A stretch of DNA of 64,000 nucleotides from Synergistes jonesii (GCF_000712295.1 NZ_JMKI01000036.1:124001-188000), one strand, 5' to 3'. Numbered from the stretch's first letter, positions 46,589-56,296 are shown. Numbers and translations: made by a program. The notes: generated from the letters alone by a model not told the origin.

Positions 46589-49435
46589 TTACTTTTTCAT
46601 CTCCTCAAGAGCCTCTTTGATCCTTGACGGTATGGCCGGTATCGTCTTAACGCGCGCTCCGCATGCCGCGTAGATGGCGTTGCCTACCGCGGCGTGCGGT
46701 CCGGAAAGCGGCATCTCGCCGGTCCCAGACGCCCCGAACGGACCAAGCGGACGCGGCACTTCCGAATGTATCAGCGTAAGGTCGTCCGTGATGTCTTTGA
46801 TGTACGGGAAGCCCATCGTCACGAAGTTGTGGTATTTCGATTCGTCGAGGAAGTCTTCCGTGAGCGCAAGACCGATGCCCTGCGCCACTCCGCCGTATTG
46901 CTGACCGTCTACTACTAGGTAGTTGTTGATGACTCCTACGTCGCCGCAGAGGACGAATTGTTCGCAGTGCGCCTTGAAGGTCTTCATATCGACGGAGACC
47001 AGCGCGAGGTTGACGGCGAACATGTGGAAGGCGAAGGGGATGCCTTTGCCACTGTCTTTGTCGTTGCCGCAGCAGCTCTCGACGGAGCCGTCTTTGCGCT
47101 GTATCTTGGCCTGCCATTTGCCTTCGTAGAAGGTCGGGATGCCTTCTGCTATCATTTCGTCGTAGGTACGGTATGTGCCGTCCGGTTTGCGCATCGCGTC
47201 GAGCAGTTTGTTGCAGCTGTCTACTATCGCGTTGCCGGTCATCGTCTGCGAACGGCTGGCCGCCGCCGCTCCGCTGTTCGGGCAGCGCGCCGTGTCGTTC
47301 ATGTAGAGTTTGATCTGTTCCGGGGAAAGGTTCAAGGGCCTGAGCGCTTCGTGCGCCGTGCCGACGGTGCCCATGTCGGCCCCTTGTCCGTGGTCTTCCC
47401 AGGTGTTGTAGATCATGACGCTTCCGTCTTTGAGAAGTTCGATGTTGCTGCCGGATTCGTCGGCCCCGTCGTCGTTCGCGTTGTAGATGCTGACGGAGAC
47501 TCCTACTCCGTATTTCTTCTCAGGCGTCGATAGTTCTTTGGCTTTCTTTTTCATTTCTTCGTAGACGGGACGCGCTTTTTTCATCATTTCCGGCAGCGGG
47601 AATACTTCCGGCGCGTAGCCCGACGGGAATTGACCACGAGGATTGTCGGTGAAGGGCGCCCATTCGAGGAGGTTTTGTTCTCTAAAGTCGAAGGGGTCTA
47701 TGCCGCATTCGTAGGCCAGCATGTCCATCGCCGTTTCGACTCCCCAATATATCTGCGGCGAGCCGTAGGCGCGGAAGGCGGAGCTCCAGCGATGGTTGGT
47801 CCAGATGGTGTACGCCGTTACGCGCATGTCGTCGTAGGCGTAGGGGGAGAAGAAGAATTGTCCGCTTTTGTTTGTTAGGTCGTTCGCGGATTCACTGCAG
47901 GGGCCGTGGTCGATCCAGCATGTCCCTTCTACTCCGACGAGTTTGCCTTTCGCGTCCGCGCCGGCCCTGATGTGCATGAGGGAGGGCGAGCGTTTCGGCG
48001 TGCGTTGGTTGTGTTCTTTCATGTCGACGCGCATGTATACCGGACGCCCAGTCGTCATTAGGGCGAGCGCAAGGTATTGCTCGTTGGTGACTGTCGTCTT
48101 GTAGCCGAAGGAGGCACCCATGTTGTTTTCGATGATACGAATTTTCGACGGCGGCAGCCCTATGGCGCGCGCGAGTTTGACTATCGCGAAGTAGATGGCG
48201 CAGGATTTGGAGTGGATCGTCACGCGCCCTTCGTCGTCGTAGTACGCGTATCCACAGTCGGCTTCGAGGACCATGTGCGGCTGGCGGGAACTGTAGAATT
48301 CGTCGTCTATTTTGTGCGCCGCGTTTGTAATTATGTCGTGCGGGTCTTCTCCTTTCGTGAAGCAGCGCTTGTTCCACGCATTGGGCATGCCGTCTATGCC
48401 GGGGCAGTCGTCGAAGACGCTGACGGCATCTTCTTTGATCGCTTCGCGTACGTTGATGAGTTCGGGAAGAGGTTCGTAGTCGACTTTGACTTTCTGCGCA
48501 GCCGCGCGAGCGTGTTCTTCGGTGTCGGCGACGACTACGGCGACTATGTCGCCCCACTGGCGGATTTTGTCGCCTTCTTCTACCATGATGCGGCGCTCCC
48601 AACCGTCGGTGACGGCGGAGTCGCACCCTACCTGTCCGCGCAGACGGTTGGTGCCTTTGACGTCTTTGTAGGTGCAGACTTTTACGACTCCTTCGCATTT
48701 CTCCGCTTCGCTTATGTTTATCTTGTTGACTTTCGCGTGGCGGACTCCTTCCAGAGCATATGGATAGGCGAAGAGGAATTCTTCCGGCAGTTTGAGGCGG
48801 TCGTCGTCGCCGAAGTCCCACAGGCCGGTCGCCTTGTATACCGCGCTCGGACGCGGATAGCTCGAGTTCCATACTTTGTCGCCCGGCTTGTACATCTTGG
48901 CGAGCTCTTCTATCTTCTCTTCGCCGCGCAGGATCGCCGCGGCTTTCATCACCGCGTCTACTATCTGTTTGTAGCCGGTGCAGCGGCAGGCCATCCAGTT
49001 CTTGCCGAACCAGTCGCGGACTTCTTCGCGCGTCGGGTTTTTGTTCTCGTCGAGGAGCGCTTTGCCGCACATGATGAAGCCCGGCGTGCAGAAACCGCAC
49101 TGGATCGCTCCGCATACTATCATCGCCCACTGCAGCGCGTGCAAATTCTCCGGCGTGCCTACGCCCTCGATAGTCGTGATCTGCGAGAACTCGGGAACGC
49201 TCTTCCAGCGCGTGATGCACGCGCGGACGACCTTGCCGTTTAAGATGACATTGCAGACGCCGCACTGCCCGCAATTGCAGCCGCGCTTAGTACCCGTCAT
49301 CTTGAGCTGTTCGCGGAGGACTGTAAGCAGCGTTACCTCCGGCTTGCCTATCACGCGGCGTGGAACTCCGTTGACGGTGAGCTTCTTGACCACATAGCCG
49401 CCCGCTAACTGCGCCTCTGTCTTTTCTTTTGCCAT
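46589..49435 (-). CDS. Single-chain molybdenum aldehyde oxidoreductase (Mop type)
   Basis: A protein of 948 residues like Desulfovibrio gigas aldehyde oxidoreductase, which oxidises aldehydes to acids. The N-terminal [2Fe-2S] domain has CNCGQCGVCNVIL and a fourth Cys in VVRACIT. The second has CGAIQCGFCTPGF and CRCTGYKQ. The Moco domains show GASFGYKTT and FRAYGSPQ, and the catalytic Glu is in GASGTGEMPL. It has no FAD domain, so electrons go to ferredoxin or flavodoxin. The ATG at 49435 has GAGAGGAG upstream. It stands alone. It may detoxify or use aldehydes from amino-acid breakdown. Confidence 0.95.
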   Translation of the reverse strand: MAKEKTEAQLAGGYVVKKLTVNGVPRRVIGKPEVTLLTVLREQLKMTGTKRGCNCGQCGVCNVILNGKVVRACITRWKSVPEFSQITTIEGVGTPENLHALQWAMIVCGAIQCGFCTPGFIMCGKALLDENKNPTREEVRDWFGKNWMACRCTGYKQIVDAVMKAAAILRGEEKIEELAKMYKPGDKVWNSSYPRPSAVYKATGLWDFGDDDRLKLPEEFLFAYPYALEGVRHAKVNKINISEAEKCEGVVKVCTYKDVKGTNRLRGQVGCDSAVTDGWERRIMVEEGDKIRQWGDIVAVVVADTEEHARAAAQKVKVDYEPLPELINVREAIKEDAVSVFDDCPGIDGMPNAWNKRCFTKGEDPHDIITNAAHKIDDEFYSSRQPHMVLEADCGYAYYDDEGRVTIHSKSCAIYFAIVKLARAIGLPPSKIRIIENNMGASFGYKTTVTNEQYLALALMTTGRPVYMRVDMKEHNQRTPKRSPSLMHIRAGADAKGKLVGVEGTCWIDHGPCSESANDLTNKSGQFFFSPYAYDDMRVTAYTIWTNHRWSSAFRAYGSPQIYWGVETAMDMLAYECGIDPFDFREQNLLEWAPFTDNPRGQFPSGYAPEVFPLPEMMKKARPVYEEMKKKAKELSTPEKKYGVGVSVSIYNANDDGADESGSNIELLKDGSVMIYNTWEDHGQGADMGTVGTAHEALRPLNLSPEQIKLYMNDTARCPNSGAAAASRSQTMTGNAIVDSCNKLLDAMRKPDGTYRTYDEMIAEGIPTFYEGKWQAKIQRKDGSVESCCGNDKDSGKGIPFAFHMFAVNLALVSVDMKTFKAHCEQFVLCGDVGVINNYLVVDGQQYGGVAQGIGLALTEDFLDESKYHNFVTMGFPYIKDITDDLTLIHSEVPRPLGPFGASGTGEMPLSGPHAAVGNAIYAACGARVKTIPAIPSRIKEALEEMKK

Positions 49436-49755
49436 TTGAAAACTCCTCTCCAATTCTTATAGGGGCGCTCTAAAAACGCCAACTTTCTTGTTGTGTCCGA
49501 TTAAAAAAACTCTCTTAACAGTTACTTCCAGGCATATGGGGCCAGCTCTTTGTCCTCTCACTCGCCCCTGGACTTTTGCCAGTCCGAGGCCCGCTTTCTT
49601 ATGGAACTTTTTCGGACTCCTCTTCTCCTCTGATTTATCTGCAACAGCCCTCCTCTGCGCGTTATTTGAATGGTTGACAGACTTTCATGATTACGACACA
49701 GAGGAGGCGCTGTGCATAGCTATAAGCAAAAGGTACTCTCAGTTTTTTAAGACCT
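49436..49755. other. Intergenic region upstream of the aldehyde oxidoreductase
   Basis: A 320-base gap. A 118-codon open frame on the plus strand (49488-49844) overlaps the next gene and has neither a clear binding site nor a familiar domain. The promoter of the oxidoreductase gene should be here. Nothing else is seen. Confidence 0.4.
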
Positions 49756-50871
49756 CTAAACGGCTTCGTAAGTATCCGCTTCTGCTGCTTTCCTGGCCCG
49801 GTAGTCGCGCACGTTACGGGCTACCACAAACACTACGAAAATGAAACCCACATAACCGTTGATCACATATACGATATTGACCAGACGGTTGAAAGGCAGA
49901 GCCACGGCGATAAAGAAACCGGCCACTCCCAAAATGACGGTGAGCCACCGATATTTTTGGGTCTTTTCCTCCGCCATCCGGTTGACACCGGTCCACAGCA
50001 GCGGACAAGCGGTTGTATAAACGCCCAGGAATACCACTACCGAATAAACGGTAGCCGCCAGGGGGCTGACATTGTCGATGATCAGCAATAAGGGCACCTG
50101 AGAATTCCGAATCATCTCAATATTGGCGATCTCCGCTAAAGACACAATGCCAAAGGCGAGAGATACCATAAAGATACCCAGCAAAGCGCCATATCTGGCA
50201 TTTTTGAAATTCTTTTCCTGGCGCCCGATGCCTGCGAAGAAAGCTACCATCCACATGATAGCGAAACCGATATCCGAGATAATAGCCTGCCACCAAGTGG
50301 GGGCAGCCTTCATGATGTCCAGCGTGGGAGCCAATTCGCTGCCCCGGCTGATGCCAGTATCCGCAAAAACGATGCCCAACACCGCGCCGGCAATGCACAG
50401 CAAAATCAGCACCGGCCCCATGCGGCCGATCACATCCACCATCTTCCCTAAACCAAACACCACGGTAGCCACGCCGGTCACTGCAATAAGCAGCACGCCC
50501 ACCCAGGTGGGCAGCCCGTATTGCTGCCACAAAACAGCGCCGCCGCCGGAACACATCACCACGAAGCATAAATAGCAAAAGATCGTGGCGAACCAGTCGT
50601 AGAAAGACCCAACATATTTGCCGCAAAAGTGGCGACACACCTGTTGCATCCCATTCTCAAAATGTCCCTGATGACCCGCCACCATAAAGTTATCGTTGAG
50701 ATACCAAAAAAATATAAAGTAAATTACGCAGCTAACAAGAGAAATTAACCCGTAAGCGGCAAAATATTGTAGCATCTCCTGGCCGGTGGCATAACCGGCT
50801 CCCATATAATAAGCGACAACGGAACCGGCTATAACTAATACTCTTTTCCAGCTAATTTCCTGATCAGTCAT
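49756..50871 (-). CDS. YkvI-family membrane transporter
   Basis: A 371-residue membrane protein with about ten helices. Segments such as VVAYYMGAGYATGQEMLQYF at the start are typical of the YkvI group, distantly related to LeuT-fold amino-acid transporters. The unwound first helix has GAGYATGQE, which would be the substrate site. It is last in the operon with RidA, an aminotransferase and the dehydrogenase genes, so it likely imports the operon's substrate. GGGGAGAG lies rather far before the ATG. Confidence 0.85.
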   Translation of the reverse strand: MTDQEISWKRVLVIAGSVVAYYMGAGYATGQEMLQYFAAYGLISLVSCVIYFIFFWYLNDNFMVAGHQGHFENGMQQVCRHFCGKYVGSFYDWFATIFCYLCFVVMCSGGGAVLWQQYGLPTWVGVLLIAVTGVATVVFGLGKMVDVIGRMGPVLILLCIAGAVLGIVFADTGISRGSELAPTLDIMKAAPTWWQAIISDIGFAIMWMVAFFAGIGRQEKNFKNARYGALLGIFMVSLAFGIVSLAEIANIEMIRNSQVPLLLIIDNVSPLAATVYSVVVFLGVYTTACPLLWTGVNRMAEEKTQKYRWLTVILGVAGFFIAVALPFNRLVNIVYVINGYVGFIFVVFVVARNVRDYRARKAAEADTYEAV

Positions 50872-50916
50872 AGTTACGTTGCTCTCCCCTCTATTAAAAA
50901 TGGCAGATCTTTTAAC

Positions 50917-52260
50917 TTACAACAGCTCATGGCAGACTTGGGCGAGGGCTTGCTGGAACAGGTCCATGAGCAATTGGCATTCGGCTGCGGTGATATTGAT
51001 CGGGGGGGAGATGATGCGATGGTCGCCGCTGGTTTCGTTGATGGAGTAGCCTCCGGGGTACAGGGCCAAGCCCAGCTTCATCCCCGCCTGTTCAAGCTTG
51101 GCGTTGAAACCGGCTTTGGCCGGGAACGGCTGTTTGGTAGCCGGATCAGCCACAAATTCCACTCCTATCAGCAGGCCTTCGCCGCGGATGTCTCCTATCA
51201 CCGGCAATTCCGCGGCCATTTCCGCCAGCCGGCCTTTAATGTAGGCACCTTGCTTTGCCGCGTTTTCCGCGAGCCGCTCCCGCTGAATGATCTCCACCGC
51301 TTTGTTCCCTACCGCGCAGGCCAGAGGATTCCCCGAATAGGTATAGCCATGGGTAAACTTGCCGCTACCTTTCTTGACAGCCTCTACCACCCTGCCGTCC
51401 GCCATCACGCCGCCCAAGGGGAAATAACAGGAGCTGACGCCTTTGGCAAACGTCAGGATATCCGGGACCACATCAAAATATTCCATGGCGAAATGCCGTC
51501 CTGTCCGGCCAAAACCAGTCATCACCTCGTCAAAGATCAGTAATACATCATACCGGTCGCAGATTTCCCTGACCGCCCGGTAATAGTCGTCCGGCGGACG
51601 CAGCGCGGATAAAGACGTACCGCCGATGGGCTCCGCCATAAACGCCGACACGTTCTCCGGTCCTTCCCGCAGAATGCAATTCTCCAACTCCTGCGCGCAG
51701 CGCAAGCCGCATTGGGGATAACTACGATCGTAAGGACAACGGTAACAATATGGAGCCTCAATATGTGGGCTGTCGAACAAATATGGATCATATTTTTGCC
51801 GCAGGCCCCGTTTTCCCGAGACCGACATCGCTCCGATGGTATTGCCGTGAAAACTCATCCACCGGGAGATCACCTTGTGCTTACAGCTCCGGCCATCCCG
51901 CTCCAGATAATATTGCCGGGCCAGCTTGACGGCCGTATCCGTAGCTTCCGAACCGCCGGAGACGAAATACACAGCTTCGTAATCCTGGCCGCTGTATTCC
52001 ACAACACGGCGGGCCAGCTGCTCCGCCTGCTCGTTGGTAAAGCTGTGCATATGGGTATAGGCTAATGTGGCCGCCTGCTTACCCATGGTCTCCGCTATCT
52101 CCTCGTTACCATGACCTAAATTTGCGGAAACAGAACCACTGCACGCGTCAATATATTTCCGCCCATCTTTGTCGTATAGGTAAATGCCCTTTCCTCGAAC
52201 GATGGTGGACAAACGCTTATTGAAATTCCGATAAAATACCTTGCTCTCAGTGACCTTCAC
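50917..52260 (-). CDS. Class III PLP aminotransferase in the amine oxidation operon
   Basis: A 447-residue enzyme of the omega-aminotransferase group. It has DACSGSVSANLGHGNEEIAE, SGGSEATDTAVKLARQYY, PLP Asp in LLIFDEVMTGFGRTG and PLP Lys in LTFAKGVSSCYFPLGG. A cysteine-containing insert (CYRCPYDRSYPQCGLRCAQE, four cysteines) is also seen in some class III members. The start is GTG at 52260 with GGGGGGCG before it. The likely role is removal of the amino group from a diamine, beta- or omega-amino acid with pyruvate or 2-oxoglutarate. Confidence 0.92.
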   Translation of the reverse strand: MKVTESKVFYRNFNKRLSTIVRGKGIYLYDKDGRKYIDACSGSVSANLGHGNEEIAETMGKQAATLAYTHMHSFTNEQAEQLARRVVEYSGQDYEAVYFVSGGSEATDTAVKLARQYYLERDGRSCKHKVISRWMSFHGNTIGAMSVSGKRGLRQKYDPYLFDSPHIEAPYCYRCPYDRSYPQCGLRCAQELENCILREGPENVSAFMAEPIGGTSLSALRPPDDYYRAVREICDRYDVLLIFDEVMTGFGRTGRHFAMEYFDVVPDILTFAKGVSSCYFPLGGVMADGRVVEAVKKGSGKFTHGYTYSGNPLACAVGNKAVEIIQRERLAENAAKQGAYIKGRLAEMAAELPVIGDIRGEGLLIGVEFVADPATKQPFPAKAGFNAKLEQAGMKLGLALYPGGYSINETSGDHRIISPPINITAAECQLLMDLFQQALAQVCHELL

Positions 52261-52291
52261 CGGCTTCGCCCCCCATATCTTGTTTTGCGCA

Positions 52292-52693
52292 TTATTTCTT
52301 TACTATCGCTACCAGGTCTAATTCCACCTTGCACCCCGGCGTGGTCAGCGCGTTCACCGCCACAATTGTGCTGACCGGACGGTTCTTCGCGAAATATTTG
52401 TTCCGCACCGGCGCTACCTGCGGATAATCATTAACGTCCGTCAAAAAAATCTGTGCTTTCACCACATCATTCAACCCGGCCCCCGCTGCTTTGAGCAGTT
52501 GCTCCGCCAGCTTGAAAGCCTGCTCCGCCTGCCCGGCTACATCCCCCGGACACACTACTCCGCCGTCCTGGTCGATAGAGGTCTGCCCGGTCAGATAAAT
52601 CATTTTGCAATCCCCCACTTCGACCGTTAAAGCCGGCGAATAAGCGGGCGCTCCCGGCGCTGTTCCCGGTACGTAAACCGCTTCCTTAAACAT
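52292..52693 (-). CDS. RidA-family protein (imine deaminase type)
   Basis: A 133-residue member of the YjgF/YER057c/UK114 family. RidA proteins hydrolyse reactive enamines/imines released by PLP enzymes and amino-acid oxidases, which fits its place between an aminotransferase and a DadA-type flavoprotein. Seen are YLTGQTSIDQDGGVV, AQIFLTDVNDYPQVAPVRNKYF and the end PGCKVELDLVAIV. The usual PAR(S/T) arginine is replaced by RPVST, so it may belong to a branch without classic deaminase activity. GGAGG precedes the ATG. Confidence 0.9.
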   Translation of the reverse strand: MFKEAVYVPGTAPGAPAYSPALTVEVGDCKMIYLTGQTSIDQDGGVVCPGDVAGQAEQAFKLAEQLLKAAGAGLNDVVKAQIFLTDVNDYPQVAPVRNKYFAKNRPVSTIVAVNALTTPGCKVELDLVAIVKK

Positions 52694-52724
52694 TCTTTTA
52701 TCCTCCTTCTATCTAATTCAACCG

Positions 52725-53010
52725 ATGTTCCCAAGGCTCCGGATACGCCGTACAACGTGCCTGTGTGATTTCCGGCATCGATTCCGGAGCCATTTCCCGC
52801 GTTGTCGTCCGCCGTTTCCGGAAGGCGAATGCCGCGCGTATCCCGTCACTGTCAAATCGGCGCTGTTAAAGGCCGTGATAGACGTTTGCCGACGCCCTTT
52901 TCCGCCTGCCCGTCCCCCTTCGGTGCAACGAGGAGTCATGGAGATAACCGCTTGATTAGTCCCGGACATCAAGTCCATAGCTCCTCCCGCTTCCAACTGC
53001 CGGTTGGCGT
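52725..53010 (-). pseudogene. Decayed CoA-transferase beta-subunit fragment
   Basis: On the minus strand a frame reads EAGGAMDLMSGTNQAVISMT and, after a damaged stretch, SITAFNSADLTVT. These match the GVGGAMDL..GA and LP(L)T..NSADL(I)VT core of acyl-CoA transferase beta subunits, as in the intact gene at 58878. No start and no intact ends remain. The rest of the 480-base gap 52694-53174 may also belong to it. Confidence 0.5.
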
Positions 53011-53174
53011 TGTAATCGGTGGCCGTATTATCCGGCCAAGTCCCTGCCCTCAGCCTCCCGTCCCCCGCGTGAATTGCGATATACTCCGGCCGTATACAAT
53101 ACGGTGCCGTGGCGGCATACCCATTACGCGATTGAGAAATATATAGGGCCCGTCATTGGTAAATTCCTTCGCTG

Positions 53175-54371
53175 CTAATACAAGGATTTCCTGGTGATGG
53201 AGAAAGGTTCGATGGGAATCATGGAATCCCGGAAAGCCACCTGCTGGGCAATAGTGAAGCCGCAACCCAAGCCCAGGGCCATGCCGCCGCCATTCAAGCC
53301 GGAAGCCATAACGAAGCCCTCCACGCCCGGAACGGCGCCCATGACCGGCAGATCATCCTTGGTATAGGGGAAGAAATTGGCGAAAGAACGAATAATATTG
53401 ACCTTTTTGTTCCGTAGAGGCGGCGTCAGGTCGTTGATGCATTTGGCGATAGCCACCGGGCATTCGAAATTGACCAAATTATCATAGCCCACGAAATCTT
53501 CAGTGCTGCCCAACAGAAGATTGCCTTTACGCAGTTGGGTGTAAACGTAACCCGCTTCCAATTCCTCGACTTCGCCAGCCTCGATGGCCTCAAGCTTTTT
53601 GGCCTTGGCCAATTCTTCGAACACGTAGGTAGCGCTCATCATCACGGTGTCCATGAAGGGAGCAATGGGCTCGCTGACCAGCACCGTCATGCGGTTGGGC
53701 AATATTGGAATATCCACATTGACCAGCTTGCCTATTTGGGCGGCCCAAGAACCGGTAGCGTTGACCACAACGTCGGTACGGATAGTGCCGCGGCTGCATT
53801 CCACCTCGTGTACGCGGCTGCCTTTAAGATTGATAGCGGTCACGTCGGTCTGCGTCCACACCTCTCCGCCCTGCGCTTTGATAGCGTCTTTCAGCGCTAC
53901 ACAAACCAAAATAGAGTTGACGCAGCCGTCCAGCGGATTCCAGGTGGCGCCCACCACATGCTTGGATACCTGCGGTAAGCGTGCGTGGAAATCCGCAGCG
54001 TCCAGCAATTGCATTTCTATCATACCTTCGTTCCAGCGGCCCTGCACCCAGGGCTTGAACAGCTTCATCTCTTCCTCTGACTCCGCCACGATGTAGCCGC
54101 CGCAATTGTTGTATTCCACATCCATCCCGAACGTTTCTTCGAAATTGGCATAGAATTGCTGGCTCAAGCGGGCGAAGGGCAATACGGCCTGTTTACGCGA
54201 GGACAGCCAGACCCAAGCCTCATTGGAGCCCGAAGCGCCGGAACCTACATCTTTTTTCTCGATCAGAATCACCTTTTTGCCAAAACGGCACAGAAAATAG
54301 GCTGAAGCAAGACCGAAAATACCGCCGCCCAATACCACCACATCGGCTTCTGTCTTGAGTTTCTCGTTCAT
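53175..54371 (-). CDS. FAD-dependent amino-acid dehydrogenase subunit (DadA/HcnC-like)
   Basis: A 398-residue flavoprotein of the DAO/DadA family. The dinucleotide site is VVVLGGGIFGLASAYFLCRFG, and the middle holds TATGSW-like VVNATGSWAAQIG. The C-terminus shows GFVMASGLNGGGMALGLGCG, typical of the family. It should oxidise an amino acid or cyclic imino acid (D-amino acid, proline, hydroxyproline, sarcosine) and pass electrons to the iron-sulfur subunits. It overlaps the BFD-like gene by 4 bp (ATGA). A longer frame to 54512 lacks a binding site. Confidence 0.93.
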   Translation of the reverse strand: MNEKLKTEADVVVLGGGIFGLASAYFLCRFGKKVILIEKKDVGSGASGSNEAWVWLSSRKQAVLPFARLSQQFYANFEETFGMDVEYNNCGGYIVAESEEEMKLFKPWVQGRWNEGMIEMQLLDAADFHARLPQVSKHVVGATWNPLDGCVNSILVCVALKDAIKAQGGEVWTQTDVTAINLKGSRVHEVECSRGTIRTDVVVNATGSWAAQIGKLVNVDIPILPNRMTVLVSEPIAPFMDTVMMSATYVFEELAKAKKLEAIEAGEVEELEAGYVYTQLRKGNLLLGSTEDFVGYDNLVNFECPVAIAKCINDLTPPLRNKKVNIIRSFANFFPYTKDDLPVMGAVPGVEGFVMASGLNGGGMALGLGCGFTIAQQVAFRDSMIPIEPFSITRKSLY

Positions 54372-54652
54372 TTCTCTCCCTCCCCCAAAGCGTCTATAGG
54401 TAACGGACGCACCGGCGGACGCGCCGTGTTCTGGCGGACATTTTCCCCATCCAACCCAGTTTTTTCCCGGATGATATTGGTGATCAGGCGGGAGCAAGTG
54501 CGCCCTTGGCAAATCCCCATTCCGGCGGTTGTGCGTTTTTTAATCTCGTTGATACTGTGTTCGCCTTTGGCGATGGCAGTCTCAATATCAGCTAAAGTGA
54601 TCTCGTTACAACGACAAATGATCAACTTGCTTTTGTCGATCTCGTTTCCCAT
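54368..54652 (-). CDS. BFD-like [2Fe-2S] protein, dehydrogenase gamma subunit
   Basis: A 94-residue protein with the BFD-type cluster motif: ICRCNEIT near residue 12 and GICQGRTCSR near residue 47 give C-x-C ... C-x4-C. Its helical part SINEIKKRTTAGMG is typical. In archaeal dye-linked proline dehydrogenases and in the HcnABC/D-hydroxyproline dehydrogenases such a domain links the two flavoproteins. Here it lies between the 4Fe-4S and DadA-type genes. The AGGAGGG binding site is strong. Confidence 0.9.
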   Translation of the reverse strand: MGNEIDKSKLIICRCNEITLADIETAIAKGEHSINEIKKRTTAGMGICQGRTCSRLITNIIREKTGLDGENVRQNTARPPVRPLPIDALGEGEK

Positions 54653-54677
54653 CGTTAATCCCTCCTGCCATCAAAAA

Positions 54678-55181
54678 TTAAAGGCGTTTGATGCCCCGGG
54701 CTTCCATCAACAGATCTTTGGGCACCCAAACCTGTATCACCGGGGTTTTATCACTGGCCTTAGTAGAGAGGACTTTTTCCACATTGCCCTCGCAAATAAC
54801 CTCGCCGGCCCGGTTGACCACCTGGACCAGCTGCCCCGCCGTCGGCAGAGGCAAATACTCATGGGGGAAGCTGACCTTGCCCAACTGCCCCTCTGGGCTG
54901 CCGTCCACAATAAAAATCGCCAATCCAGGGCAGCCAAACACGCAACTGCCGCAGCCGGTGCATTTGGAGGCGTCCAGTTTAGGCAGATCGGTTATATCGT
55001 CGCCAATAGTAATGGCGGAAAATTTGCAAGTAGTGGTGCAGGGGTCGCAGGGAATATCCTGCACGCACTCAATAACCGCAACCGGCCCCTGGCAAATACG
55101 CTCCCAGGTAGGTAAGGCCGGCAAACGCCGCACCTCCTCAGGGGACAGATAGCCTTTTGTCGCTAATGATCGCCATTCCAT
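54678..55181 (-). CDS. 4Fe-4S ferredoxin-type subunit of the dehydrogenase
   Basis: A 167-residue iron-sulfur protein. One cluster motif is CTGCGSCVFGCPGLAI; the other set is CVQDIPCDPCTTTCKF upstream of it. Residues 100-167 form a small beta domain (GKVSFPHEYLPLPTAGQLVQVVNRAG) seen in ferredoxin-like subunits of HcnB-type complexes. Its ATG shares a base with the upstream stop (TAATG), so translation is coupled. It likely carries electrons between subunits or to the external acceptor. Confidence 0.9.
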   Translation of the reverse strand: MEWRSLATKGYLSPEEVRRLPALPTWERICQGPVAVIECVQDIPCDPCTTTCKFSAITIGDDITDLPKLDASKCTGCGSCVFGCPGLAIFIVDGSPEGQLGKVSFPHEYLPLPTAGQLVQVVNRAGEVICEGNVEKVLSTKASDKTPVIQVWVPKDLLMEARGIKRL

Positions 55182-56278
55182 TATTCACTCATCCTCCCCA
55201 TCAAATTTTCTTTTCCAGCCTGGCGCTTATCGCCGTAGGAACCGCTGCGCAGGTTGCGCAAGCGCAAGCGAATAGCGCCTTTTTCCGCTTCCGCTGCGTC
55301 CGCGGACGGATGACCGAGGGCTTCCGCCACGGCCACGCCGGCCAGACGGCCTTCGTCTAAGGCGGTGCTGGCTTCTTCCACGCCGGCCAGGTCGCCGGCA
55401 ACATAAACGTCCGGTTCGCTGGTACGCATATTCTGGTCGTGTATCGGCACATACCCTCCCAAAGTGGGCAGATAAGCCATCCTGCACTGAGCCAGTCTCG
55501 CCAGTTCCACTAAGGGGGACAGCCCCACGCTCAGACAGATCATATCTACGTCCAACTCTGTTTCCGTGCCGGGTATGGGCTGCCACTGTTCATCGAGCTT
55601 CTGAATGACGGCTTTTTCCACATAGCCGTTGGGGCCGATGGCCTCGGTAATGGTATGGCTGCACAGGATCGGCACACCGGCTCGGGCGATTTTCGCCGCG
55701 TGAACGCCGTAACCACCGATGCTGGGAGCAGCTTCAATAACGGTGACCTGTTCAGCGCCGGCTTGTAATAACTGATATGTAACGATAAGCCCCACATTGC
55801 CGCTGCCTACCATCAGCACACGTTTGCCTGGCAAGACTCGGTGCATATTCATCATGGTCTGGCAAGCGCCGGCGCCCATCACCCCCGGCAAAGTCCAGCC
55901 GGAGAAAGCCAAAGCGTTTTCCATGGCTCCCGTAGCGATAATCAGCTTTTTGAATCCCCACTGCTGCACTTTGCCGTCACTGGTAAATACGCCCAGTTTA
56001 TTCTCACGGAAAACGCCCCAGACCACCGAATTAGTCATGATGCGCACCCCAAGGGACAGGGCTTCTTCTTCCAGCTTTTGCCCCAGCACAAAGCCGCGTA
56101 CTCCGGCCTGATGCTCCGCGGAGCCGAAAAATTTATGTAATTGTTTGATTAACTGACCTCCGCAGCTCCTGTTCTCGTCGAATACCACTACAGAGCCGCA
56201 ACCGTATTTGGCCGCCTCAACGGCGGCGCCAAGGCCGGCTGGGCCGGCGCCGATGATTATTACCTCTGCCTCACGCAT
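55181..56278 (-). CDS. NAD(P)/FAD-type flavoprotein subunit (HcnB/OoxA-like)
   Basis: A 365-residue flavoprotein with two dinucleotide sites: VIIIGAGPAGLGAAVEAAKYG at the N-terminus and VLMVGSGNVGLIVTYQLLQAG near 160. ATGAMENALAFSGWTLPGVMGAGA and the end VYVAGDLAGVEEASTALDEG are typical of the alpha subunits of octopine oxidase, cyanide synthase and D-hydroxyproline dehydrogenase. The ATG at 56278 follows GAGGTG; an earlier in-frame GTG at 56287 is less likely. It sits with the 2Fe-2S, 4Fe-4S, BFD and DadA-like genes as one complex. Confidence 0.92.
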   Translation of the reverse strand: MREAEVIIIGAGPAGLGAAVEAAKYGCGSVVVFDENRSCGGQLIKQLHKFFGSAEHQAGVRGFVLGQKLEEEALSLGVRIMTNSVVWGVFRENKLGVFTSDGKVQQWGFKKLIIATGAMENALAFSGWTLPGVMGAGACQTMMNMHRVLPGKRVLMVGSGNVGLIVTYQLLQAGAEQVTVIEAAPSIGGYGVHAAKIARAGVPILCSHTITEAIGPNGYVEKAVIQKLDEQWQPIPGTETELDVDMICLSVGLSPLVELARLAQCRMAYLPTLGGYVPIHDQNMRTSEPDVYVAGDLAGVEEASTALDEGRLAGVAVAEALGHPSADAAEAEKGAIRLRLRNLRSGSYGDKRQAGKENLMGRMSE

Positions 56279-56296
56279 AATTATCACCTCTGTTTC

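Noticed and set aside
47892..49274. Overlapping frames of 388-460 codons on both strands within the aldehyde oxidoreductase gene
   Set aside because: The oxidoreductase frame carries all family motifs. The others read as repetitive Arg/His or Val/Phe-rich shadows.
49488..49844. 118-codon open frame on the plus strand
   Set aside because: No family resemblance, no clear binding site, and it overlaps the transporter gene.
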